From: Lycorma delicatula
Lineage: Eukaryota; Arthropoda; Insecta; Hemiptera; Fulgoridae
Direction of reading: 5' to 3'
Assembly (NCBI RefSeq): GCF_047948215.1
Contig: NC_134455.1
Coordinates: 303,570,147-303,634,146 of the forward strand
DNA length: 64,000 bases
Each line of letters starts with the position of its first letter. The first letter of the stretch is position 1. Positions 1 through 12,200 of this stretch are shown piece by piece. The translations under genes were made by a program, and so were the position numbers. Below the pieces are notes generated by a model. It saw only the letters and a list, made by a program, of their open reading frames with translations, ran no database searches and was not told the DNA's origin.

Positions 1-480
1 TTTTTCCACTCTTTGGTTACATATTGTTTATCCCTAGCTCAGCTGTCCCATTCGCAAAGAAAACACATGTACTTAGTACAGCCTAACTGCATGCCTAACA
101 AAATAGGTATAACTTTCAAATCACCACGTATGTTCCAGGTGTGTCTTTATAATTTAATTTCTCAAGAACGTTGTTTATCACATCGTATGCTCTTTTAGAT
201 TAATACCATAAGCGATTGGTATCAAAGGATATATGTTACCGTTTTGTAGTAGAACCACTTTTAATACACTTGGACAAATCTATGAAAAGGTGCCAGTCCT
301 CAGGTTTATGAACTTGTCCTAAGTGCAACATAAGCTCATTTGTGCAATAAACCAAATTATTTTCATCAACAAAGTACTGATAAAGTTCTTTTAGTTAGCT
401 TCGAAAGCCCAAAATTTTTTAATTTTTTTGAAGTAAATTCTAACCTTCCAAACTATACATTGAAAAATGAAAAAAATCCT
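1..480 (-). mobile_element. CFLCxWDS-family dispersed repeat, copy A (fragment)
   Basis: On the - strand, broken frames read YFVDENNLVYCTNELMLHLG, KPEDWHLFIDLSKCIKSGS, then AYDVINNVLEKLNYKD and, near 30-90, a degenerate C-F-C-WDS-like patch (CVFFANGTAE in one frame). The same order of blocks occurs at 59.9-61.3 kb, and nucleotide similarity between the two is visible by eye (for example the gctcagctgtcccattc / gcttggctgtcccattc stretch and the shared aagtaaattctaacc). It contains several stops. The family is a repeated ORF of unknown function in arthropod genomes; this copy continues beyond the left edge. Confidence 0.6.
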
Positions 481-2335
481 TTAATTTAAATTAACAATTT
501 TTCAAAAATGCTAGATGATAGAAAGACTCTGAGTTCATATTTGTTTTCAGCATCAATAAACACATTAAAATCATGTATCGCATGTTAGGAAACAAAAATT
601 ATGTTTATCAGTGTAATAAATACAGCCTAAATTAATTTTCTAAAAAAATTCTTCGGTAGAATTTTTTTGTCAATAAAATTAATGATTATGAACCTCATTC
701 ATACAGGAGGTCATTTCTTGTTTTAGGATAAACTCGGATACCTTTAGATATTTAAATTAAAAAATATCAAAATGGCACCCCTTTTAAAAGATATATAAAA
801 ATTTATAATTAAATATTTACAAATTGCATTGGAAAAAGTTTTTTTTTTTAATTGATTTTTATTTATTGCCTTTTTTTAACTTAATGTTGTTTAGCGGTTA
901 ACCTGTTTCCATTATGTTCTAGTTTTTTCTGTTGCCGCTTTAAAACCTGTGGTTTCTACTTTTAAATAATCGTCAATGAAGTTCTGACCACAGAGGACAG
1001 CTGATTACTATTTCTCTATTGGATTTAGCATGTTATGTGTGTTTTTTTAATATGCTGTGTTTTGTAAAAGTATTTTTTTTAAATCAATTTTTGTATAAAA
1101 CGTGTAATGTTTTTTTCAACGTTTGAATATCAACGAGCTTTGGACATTTGTCTCATGAGCAATTTTTTTTCATTATATAGGTTACATTTAATGCTAAACT
1201 GATGATTGTATTGCTTAGTTACGTTTTTAAATTCTATTGTAATACTTATGTATATGTATGTGGTTTAAATTAACCTGATTTAATTAATCTGCATAAGATT
1301 TACATTTAATTTTAACTTAAGAATTATTTTTGTTTTATTTTTTAATTTCTTTAGAATTTATAATTTTATCAAAAAATTTAGTTTTATTTTTTTTATTAAT
1401 CGATTTAGTATTAATCTGAAGCTGCTTACTTTTTATCTATTTTATATTATAAGACTTTTCTTTTAATTTTATTTTCTTAATTTTATTTGTAATTAATTTT
1501 TTTATATGTTGTAACAAAATAAATAATTACATTAGATTTGGTAGTATTGATCTCAAAAAGAAAAGAACAAAAAAAACAATAGTACAGTTAAAAAAATTAA
1601 ACTTTGTATGTATTGAACATTATTGTATATCAAGAAACATTATTGAAAATTATATAACCTTGATTGATATATAATAAGTGTTTTAATTAACTAATAATAT
1701 AGTATTCTTTCAGTTTAGAACTAATATTCATGTTCCTATATCTAACTTTTACAAGTTTTCTTACTTAAAAGTATATTAGTATTTTAAACATTACCAAGTT
1801 AATTGCTTAAGTTTTTATTTTAACAAATAATTACTATGAACAATAAAAAAAAAAATTGTTGTTGAGGGTGTGACAAATACCCCTACAAACAACTGCATAG
1901 CTGTATCTTTATGTTAAGATATTTTTGACAAACTGCACTAATAACATGCCAACTTGCAGAACAGTAAAATAAATTGCTTATAATTTTTAACAATAAGAAT
2001 AACTATGAGTTTTTTCAAATTGTTAAAAACCAATTTAAATCTACTTTAGTAGAGGAGTTCAAATAATTTTTTTTTTCTAGAGTGGCAGTTCAGTTGTTTG
2101 ACCGATATCTTTAACCATTTAGAGGCTTATTAAATTTGTGAATCAGCTTCTTTATTTTTATATAAATCAAGAGGACTTTGAATTAATTGAATTATAGGAC
2201 AAAATTGTTGTTGTTATAATCAACACTTGTTTTGTTGGTATGAGGATAGTATTTTTGGTGTTTAAATACTCAATCAAGTAATGATCTGAGTGCATAGTCT
2301 AATTGAACTTAGCTATATGAAGAGATTTTGTTGAA
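481..2335. other. AT-rich stretch, nothing recognised
   Basis: Very AT-rich DNA with long T and A runs. No exon, transposon domain or strong repeat was found. By position it is an intron or the upstream region of NADK. Confidence 0.6.
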
Positions 2336-2405
2336 ACCTTTGGTTTTAGAGGAAGGCTTCACGCTTCTACAAATCGGTTAATTTGATAGTGTAGGGTTGT
2401 AAGTT

Positions 2406-2756
2406 GTGGATGGAAAAGTTGTGTGTAAATACATTGATAGAAAGGTCTGCCAAGGCATTTGCATCAGTGGCATCCTGACAGAGACCAAACTGATGACTGT
2501 TGTGTTATCAAGTTTAGAGGGTCTAACTCTGGTAAAGCCCATCAGGGCTAGGAATGGAGTGGGTGGTGTAGTGACTAAGATTGTCACAAGGTAGGTGTCT
2601 TCCCATGTGGGGGTCAGGATGAAATTATTTAATTTAATAAAGAAGCATTTTTTATTTACAGAATTTACATTAAAAAATGTGTGGAATACTGTTGAAACCA
2701 ATTGGGAGGATGAAGTTGTTAACACTATTTTTGAAGGCCTAAACCCTTCTGAATAG
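2406..2756 (+). pseudogene. Possible pogo/Tigger-like remnant, or part of it a NADK 5' exon
   Basis: This block is richer in G+C than its surroundings. From about 2597 to 2753 an open frame reads VGVRMKLFNLIKKHFL, then FTLKNVWNTVETNWEDEVVN and TIFEGLNPSE, ending in a stop. Its pattern (basic helix, then FTLK....WEDEV..TI) resembles the C-terminal part of pogo/Tigger-type transposases, but only weakly. The preceding frame (2406-2590, from Met) ends in VTKIVT plus AG before a good donor, CAAG|gtaggt, whose phase fits the NADK exon at 3128. I cannot decide between the two readings. Confidence 0.3.
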
Positions 2757-3127
2757 AAGGTTTACTTTACTTTTCCCATTTGAATAGAACTTTGTTTTCC
2801 CATCCAAACTGATTCTTTATGTGTTTAGACTGTGATCAGTTACACTTTTACTGAACAAAGGTTCAATAATGTTTTTACATTGATGTCACAGCGTGTTGTT
2901 GGAAATTGTAATCTATAACTTAACCAGATCCAATAACCTATCATTACCTAATATATTTTCTCCGATTTTCAATATTCACTTCTAAATCTAAAATCTTCTC
3001 TTTACTTTTAATACAACTTGAATTTGAGCGCTACAGCTCTGTAAACTCTGCTGATTTGTGAACGGAGTTTAGTAATAAAATAATATATACTTCTATTGTT
3101 GTTAATGTAATTCATTTTATTTTACAG
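2757..3127. other. Spacer before first NADK exon, nothing recognised
   Basis: AT-rich sequence ending in the polypyrimidine tract and acceptor of the exon at 3128. No other signal was seen. Confidence 0.6.
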
Positions 3128-3211
3128 GAGGACGAGGTCCTTAAATGCACCAAGCCCAATTCAGCAGTTTGGCCCATGTGGGCGCATAATGAAGAATTCA
3201 GCTATGGTTAT
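3128..3211 (+). CDS. NADK: NADK exon, first recognisable coding block
   Basis: Acceptor tttacag|G at 3127/3128 and donor TAT|gtaagt at 3211/3212. The first base completes a split codon; the frame then reads [20 protein letters not shown] followed by MKNSAMV and two bases of the next Met codon. In human NADK the matching stretch also follows an Arg, so the upstream exon should end in AG or CG. This region precedes the kinase core and is variable in length between animals. The 84-nt exon stands alone between long introns. Confidence 0.93.
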
Positions 3212-6200
3212 GTAAGTATTATTTTTATTGAATAGCGTTTTGTTGTAAGCAAATTTATTTATAGTTGCTACTTATTTTGGATATTAAATTTTACAATTAT
3301 TTTTTTAGGGAGTAATAAACAATAAATATATCATTGTGTGATGGGTGAATAGTTTGTTTTTGAGACAAAAACTCTATTAACTGTAAATAAAAATTAAAAT
3401 ATAGTTTTTACTGTAAATGAAGAAGTACATACAATAAATCTGAGTTTACATATTCATTTGTTTACATACAAATTAAACCTTAAGAATTTTGTGCAGTTGA
3501 AATAAAAGAATAAACTTGCAAAACTGTTGTTATTAAATTTCAGTAATAATTGTGTGGTCACCTCAGTCTTAATGCAGAATATTTTCTTCAGTCTTTTTAC
3601 TGGTTTTATTTCCACAAATCATTTTAATACTTAACTGAGTGATGTAAGAAGAAGAAATAAACAGAGTAGAGAAAAATTTATCATTTAGACTATGTAAAAT
3701 AATTTTATTTCTGGAGTATGTGATATTGAGAAATTTTTATTGTAGAAATAGCAATGAAATCGGTTTTCTTCATTACCCTCAGATTTTTAGTTATGACCCT
3801 TTAAAATATTGAGAAACTTCTTAAATAATAGAATACAAAAATAATAATAATTATAATTAAAATTCCTACCTTTATTTTACAGACAAATTTATGTTATTTA
3901 AATTTCTTTTTTCTTATTTTCCTTTTGTGTTTATTGAAGTCTTCTCTTTTTATCACCCAGCAGTAGTTACTCATCATATATTCATCCCATCTGCCTTGAT
4001 AACGTTGTTCCATCTGCAATATATCTTGGTGGAACCTTTGTCCTTGTTTGTTGCTGATGTCACCCTAGTTTAAAAGGAAAAAGTTCAAATGAGAATATAA
4101 AAATGAATTTTCAATAATGATATTCTGCAGCCTTAAGTTTTGTAGTTCACTAAGAGTTAATTTATAAGCCATTCATGGTTTTCAGTTTTTTGTTTCCAAG
4201 AAAAAGCCAGTAACATCTTTGAATGACTTCCATGCTACCAGTTCTTAAAAATTCAGTTTGCTGTCAAATATATTTTCACGAATTTTCTTATATGTGGCTC
4301 AATGAATATTCCCTCTTTTAATTTGGCTTCACTTAATTGTGAAAAAACCTCAGCTAAATATTTAAAGCCATCTCCACCTTTATCTAATGCTTTTGCATAA
4401 TTCTTCGTCAGGTCAAGTTTTACGTGTAGAGGTGGTAAAATAATATGATCTGCTTTGACAAGGGGAATATTGACAACATTTTCCTTTCCTGGGGTAAACT
4501 GATTTCTTTTTGGCTAGTCTTTTAACTGTGTAGTGTTTATCTCTATCCTGACTATCCCACAAACACAAGAAACACATATATTTTGTCCTGCACACATATT
4601 TTTTGTCCATATAAAGAAGCCCTGTTGCTTTCAGGTCAGCAATGGTTCATCATGAGTGTTCATCATACTTAATAGCTTTTAAAATTTTTGACATACTTTC
4701 ATAAAAAGTTTCTTTCATTCCTACAGCATGTGCTACCAGTATAGAAGAAACCTTATTCGAGTTATGCAACTGCCTTTAAACTTCTTTTTGATGAGTTTAT
4801 AAAAACATTAATGATGAATAACATATTCAGTGTCCAGTTCAGACATTAGCCCTGTAACAACATGGCAGGAACAAATGAAACCATCTCTTCTAAAGTATTT
4901 CAATAAATTTTCATTTTGATTTCTATATACTGAAATTTTAGTATCCTTGTTTAATAAATTCCATTCTTTAAAACACGAACTTAGGAGTTGTGCATGTTGT
5001 TTTGATAAATACAAGTCATGAATTAGGTCACTCAGTTGTGTTTGTGTGGTAAGTTGAGGTTCAGTATTTGATTCTTCTGGAATGTAATTAATATCTATTG
5101 AAGATGAGGATTCATCGGTTGAACCTTCTGGGAAATCAGAAATTTCTTTCCAAGAAGTTGGAGCAGTTGAAAATCGGTAAATCAAGACCATGAAGTAGTG
5201 GTATCAAAACTGAATGAACAACTGGGTATGCGGTAATGTGTTTATTGTTTGAATTGAAACTAGTAACATTTGTTAAGCAAAAATAGCAGTCATCAAAATT
5301 GTTAGTAGGCTCTCACCAAATCATAGATATGCCAAAAGGCAAATACTCTTCTTTTTTTTTAACGACTGAGTTAATTTAATGTATCACTTGATGCGTGCTA
5401 CATATGGAGTCCAGGATTTATCTTGGTTTCCCAAGGGACAGTCAAAAAGCGTTTGTAAGCAGATTTGATACTGTTTTCTTGACTTTTCATGGTGAATTGT
5501 TCGCAAACATAACAAAAAATATTTGGGGAATATTTGCAAGCCCTACTTTAAAATTCAAAATGTTTTACTGAATGAACGTAAACTGAAATATTACAGTAAT
5601 ACTTACTTAATTATAAAAATAATTAATTTTTAATTTATAATTATTTAATTACTTAAAATACTTCATAATATTGTTTCACCATGGAGTACAATAAAACAGC
5701 GTGAATCACATGCGTGCGCACTTAACAGATCTTTATGATCGATAAAATAATACCAAAAGTGTTCTGTCATAAAAATCTTTCACTAAATTTATGGCATCAC
5801 TTATGAAACAGTATTTATAATATATGTATGATAAAAGTAATCACATCTAAAGAACACAGCAAGTCATATCAAGGAGCTGAACTCATATTGAAGAAAATTT
5901 CATCTCGTTGAATCACTCATTACTTGACTCACCGACATGTGAGTCAAGTAATGGCTCAAGCCAGACATGTCAAGCCAACATGATATGAAATGACATCATT
6001 CAACTGTTATTTATCAAATATAGGTCTACAGCATGCATCACAATATAAATCAGATGTGAATGAGCAAACATACAGATGTACGAACTTATTTGTATTGTTT
6101 GTTATACAAATGATGGAACAAATAAATTTAAGGGGATAACTTAAGAACACTAGATGATGGGTTGTTTCAGAATACATATTCAGATTTAGCATATAAAATA

Positions 6201-9200
6201 CTATATGTAACATCTGCTTCCTTTTCAGTTCCAAATTTTATATTGACTTGTGTAATTATTACATGTATTATTGAGAAGTGTTTGCTCATGAACAATGAAT
6301 TTAATTTACAAAATGTAGTAAATTTGTTTATAATTAAGTTGTAAATGTATTTCTGATTAATAGAGATATACAAAATGTATATTTTCAAGAGTTTTTGTAC
6401 TTTTGACTATTCACTATAAAACTCATTTTGTTTGGAAATGGTTCAGTTTAATTAAATTTTTATCTATTTATTAATAGATTGTTAAAAATTTTATTACAAA
6501 AAATAACTACTGTATTGTATAAAACCTTACTGCATTTACATCCTACCCTGCACATTAATTTATATTTTCTTGGAAAAAATAAAAAACAATGATAATAAAA
6601 GTAATTATGTAAACAATCCTGCTAGTTCATAGATTGTAATCACAGTAATTGAATTTTATTTTTAAAAAAAAGCATTGTTTAGCATGGGTAAAAAAAAGTA
6701 TTTTGGTTTTCGGTTATTTATTATATAAATTAAAAAAAAAGAAATAAGTTAGGTTTCTCTAAAAAGAAGAGCTTGGACTACATATTTAGTTTTTCTTACA
6801 AACAAGTTATTCCACAAAATAGTTAAAATTGCTAAGATTATATTGTAGTTATGAACTGCACAAAATAAAATTATAAAAGAAAAAAAAGTAAAAATTAAAA
6901 AAAATCTACTGGTAAATTTGTGAACATAGAACATTAAATATAATATCTGAATAACTTTAAGATTTTTATTTTATTCATTACTTTTCAGTTATAAACCAAT
7001 ATGTTGTACTTTTTAAAGTAGATTGTTGAAAAGTCTGTTCTGTAGAGCTTTTTTTGTATTTAAATTGTGAAGTATATTGTTTATACATCTTTTCTTGACA
7101 TATTATTTGAATAGGATTCAATAAATCTATGAGTTAATGTAATTTTGCCAAAATTTAAAACAAAATTTCTACTGTCAACGAGTGTTTTTTTCAGGACATA
7201 TCTTTATACTACTTACATATATGTATTTATATATTATGAGAAATGGCTTTACATGGTAAGCATCTCAACCTGGAGTCAGGCTTTTTGCACAGCCACCAGA
7301 TTGGAAAGGGATTTGATGGATAAATTCATAGACAGAGCTGACTCCACAAAACAGAAATATTAAGAACATCAAAGGAAATACATCCTTTGCAAGGAATCAG
7401 TGAGCACCTAGGCAGAACTAATATTGGATCAAGGGAAGGAAGGGTGAAGGACAATCAAATGGTTGGATAATAAAAAAGAGTGATCTATCTAAAGAAGGAC
7501 CATGAAACTAAATAAACTCACAGAAAGGAGTAATATAGTGCTTCTAGACCCAATCCAGGTAATGGGTGCTGACCATCTTCCATGCATTTGTTCAGGAGAT
7601 TATTATTGTTTCTTATGAATATTTCGGAAGTCTCCAGATATTTCATGCATTTTTCTGGTTTTGAGACTCATAGGCAGCCGTGTTTCTTGTTAATGATGTA
7701 TGAGTGAGGTGTAGTCTTGTATGGACTCAGTTGACCGTACCTGAGACGTGTGATTAATTGAAACCCAACTGCCAAAGAACACCAGTATTCATGATGTAGT
7801 ATTCAAATCTGAATAAAAAACACTATCTTTATTAGGATTCGAACCGTAGAACTCTTGATTTTGAAGTCAGCTGATTTACAACGATGAATTTAACCACTAG
7901 ATCAACCCGGCAGGTTATCTTTAGGAGATAAGAGATCAGCATATTACTGATTTTGCTATTCTTTTAGTCACTTTTTCTTCAGATACATACAATTACTTGA
8001 TAATTTAAGGTTTTGCCAAGGAAAACGCTTACCTGTCCCCAGAAGTTTTTGGTACATGGAAGTGTCTTACAGAATTACTTATATTATGAACTGTTCAGCC
8101 AGATGATCACTGAAGGGTAGATAGCTCTATGATAACTAAAATTCAATAATTGCTGTGGTTAATTAATTCATTTTGTACATACAATAGTTATAAAAATAAC
8201 TGTTGTGAATTTGTATAAAACTTCAAAAAAAATGTTAATTGCTCTGCTTAAGTATATAAGTATTTTATAATTTAGAGGAAGTATATAAATAGTGTATGTT
8301 ATTATATGCTACATTTCTTGTGATGTATGATCAAATTTAATGAATTGTAGTCTTGAGCTCTGTGAACTCTTTAAATTAAGATATTTATTTAATTTTTATT
8401 GATTATTGAAATTGGTTAGTATGGTAATATTACTAGATGTAGAGATTTAATTTTATTCGAAGTTGATTTCCTGGTATAGTATTTCCACGTAGTATAATAT
8501 AAAAAAGGAAATTCATTTTTTATTTGCCAGAATTAATTGTTTATTTAATTCATGGAATTTATGTTTAAATTATTTTAATCAGTTGCTTATTGTTTAGATT
8601 AGATTGAGTTTTATTTTTTGTTTGTTTAACTAATATAAGTATGAAATGCCTCTGCTTTTAAGTTTATTCTGTGGTTTATAAGTACTTAGTGAACAAGTCC
8701 AAAGTTTTTCAATTTAACGTTATTTCAGTTAAATATTTCAAACTTGTTTGTTATTAATGTGTGTAAATATATCTGTTCTAGTATCTCTTGTATGTTAATT
8801 AAATGTCTCTGTGTGTATAATTTTACAATTTATATTACTAGATTATTCAATTACATTGGCAATAACAATGAAGTACAAGTAAGTAATTTTAATCTTCAGT
8901 TGATTGTTATGCAACTCTGATCATTGTTTTAGATTTAATTTTACTGTATTTTTATTTTCATTTTTATGACTTATTAATAATTAATTTTTGTTTGTTGTAA
9001 TTCTAATGATAAAATTATTTTTAATCATTTTGATGTAAATACTTCTTATTCACATACTCTGTAGGACTATTTGAAATTAATGAGTTTGTTTTTCAATGTA
9101 ATATTCAAGCCTACATTAATTGTTCAATTAAATTAATTTTCTTTTATAATTAAGGGAATTAAAAAATTGAGTTTTATTATATTATTTTAATGTTATTTAA

Positions 9201-12200
9201 ATTTATTCATTAATTATGACTATTTTTTTTATTGAATTGCTGGTATTACCTGTTTAAATTATAAATTTTACTTTGAATAATTTATTATCAGTTTTGTTTA
9301 TCTTTTCATATATATGATATTTGTTGTATATAAATCTTATATTTACGTCATTCATGTACTTTATAAATATATGTATATATATTTTTCTCTTCATATTTGA
9401 AACAATTATACCCACTCTGTATTCAGAGAGTTTTATATTACAAGATTATATATTTTTTTAATGAAAAACAAAATATTAAACAGTGCAGCTTTATAGTTTT
9501 TAAGTTTAATGAATATGCGTGTTTTACTTCATAAAAAAAATGTTGAGGAAAATATATATAAAAATTATTCAATACTGTGTATACAATGGTATACATATTA
9601 ACTTTTTTTTTCAATTTAATATTACATTGTTTTTTATAGTACTTACATCATAACATTATATTTTACTGATTTTATTTTATTCAGGTTATAACTGAATAAC
9701 AGTTATTTAAATGCATGTAGATAAATTCTCTGATGTAATTTGGAGAAAATTAACAATCAAACTTAATGTTTATAACATAGTTTGTAATGAATTACTATTA
9801 TTATATATGTTTTGTAATGTAATCAACATATTTGGTATAGTATTTACATGAATATGACCATGTTAGTTACTTGATCGGTTGAGCAACTGATTCTCATGTT
9901 TCCATGTTCAATTCCCAGATTGGTCTTAATGTATTTTCTGGATATAATTAATTGTGTTACTTATGCATTAGGGAAATAGTTACATACAGATTAAAAAAAA
10001 ATAATTACATAAATAATATTAGAATAAAAATTAATAAAACATACATTTTATTCATATGCAAATGAATGTGAATATCTTAATAGAAAAAAAGAAATTGATG
10101 TGATATAGCAAATTTAGATATTTTGAGACAACCCTGAATATTAGAAATAAAATGACATAATTATATAAGAAAAAATGTAACTAGAAAATCATACATACTT
10201 ATTGTTGATTAAAGACCATACTAATGAAAAGCAAAGCCAAACTAATTTGTAGTTTAGTTAACATGAGCTTTGCGCATCCTGTTATAATGTATGTTTATGA
10301 ACTATTTATCACAAAAAAAACTATTTACTCGTATCAAAAAAAGGACTGATTCAATTTTTGTGAGAATTCTAAGAAGAATTTTTGGATTAGTTGGGGAGAG
10401 AGATGATTAGCAAATATGGAGGAATTAATGTATTTGGGGTGAAGATTAATGTTCATATCAGTTGTCAATATAAATGAATAGAAAGTTATAAAAACTGTGA
10501 GAATAAGCTGTAAAGATAGGCCAAAAATATGTAATAAGAAATAATTGACTTTTTTGTTTGGAAGTATAGTTTCAGTGATTTATTAACATTTTTGGAAAAT
10601 TCTTTGGAGTAGGTTGGAAGGGACCAAAAAAGAGGTACAGAAGGTTTTCTAAACAAAAATTGTAAAAACTATTGAATTAAGCAAAAACATTTTTGAGAAC
10701 TATTTAAAGGTTAATATAATTTCTTAGAGTTAGATCTTTCTTTTTGCTCTATAAGTTAAAAGCTATTTCAGAATGTTTACTAATTTCTGAATTTTTTTAT
10801 CTTCATGAAAGACTAAACAAATATTTTAAAGAAATCACTTTCCTACAATTTTATTTTCTTTATTGTTTATTTCTAGAATAACATTTTCATATTATAATGA
10901 TAATTTATTATTAGGTAAATCTTTTTTTTTAAGTTTTTCATGTTATGTTATTTGTTTATCTAATTTTTATTCTTCTACATGATTTTTAATGTATTTATTG
11001 ACGAATGTCTTCACAATTTAAATAAATTCATTTTTTTAATTTCATAAATTTTACTTTCTAGCACTGTAAAAATTTCAAGTCTTCTTCATCTGATAACTGA
11101 GTATTACATATAAATGATTTTATTCATTAATCCTTTTTTTATTAATTATTTCAGTAAGTTAGTTTACGTATAAATTAAAATGAATTATGAAGTTTATTAT
11201 AAATAAACATATTTTACTTTATTAATCTGTGTAATATTATATTTGTTTTTCACATCAGATAAAATATAATTTATTTCACTTTTGTACATCCATTCCACTG
11301 TTTCACTGTACAAGATAATAACGGATTTTTGTTTACCATTAAATACATTGTAGCAGTTTTTATTGTTGGAAAAATAAATTACACGCTGAATATATTTTAA
11401 TTGGAATTTCCTAATTACATTGTTGTAGTTTTTATTGCTGGAAAAACATTACTACAAATAATGTTTATTTGAAGTGGAATTTCCTAAGTAGTTGAAATAG
11501 TTAAGTTGTAGCTAAACAATTGTAGTTTTTACCTTTTTTATTATTAACTACTGTTTATTTATTTATACATGCATATGTATGCATGACATTAGACGTCACT
11601 GGTCTTTTAGCATTTAATAAAATATTCAGCAGGTTGAGGAAAATAATTCAAGTCGAATAATAAAATGGAATTTCCATTGTGTCCATCATTGTTTTAAACA
11701 TAATATAATAGTGAAAATATTAAATGTCATTCAGTTCTGTTGTGTGGAGTGCAGCAAGTTATTTGCTGTTATTTAAGTTTGTTCAAACTTGTTTGTTATT
11801 TAAGTTTGTTTGCTGTTGTTTAAGTTTGTACAGAATTTTTGAAAGTATAATTATAATTTACAATGTTTGATGTTACTTTTAGGACTATACAAGACCCAGC
11901 TAGCCAGCGACTTACATGGTATAAACCACCATTGACAGTTCTTGTTATAAAGAAGGTTCGTGATGTTTCAGTACTACAGCCGTTTGTTCAGCTGGTCAGA
12001 TGGCTAATAGAGGTATATATATATATAAATTTTGTTTTTTTAAATAATTAGAAATGTTTATATATTCTACTGAACAAGAATTATAATAAAATATTTCTTT
12101 AAAATTGTAAACTTTTGAAATGACAAGTGAACCCAACAAGACATTTTTAATAACATACTTTAAAACATTAACAGCTGCCCTTACGAACATTTGCATTGAT

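Noticed and set aside
6007..6388. Overlapping open frames on both strands
   Set aside because: Low-complexity composition typical of AT-rich DNA; no domain, splice context or codon signal.
9871..9920. A genuine tRNA gene
   Set aside because: Box A/B-like strings are present but no acceptor stem or anticodon arm could be recognised; kept only as a tRNA-like relic.
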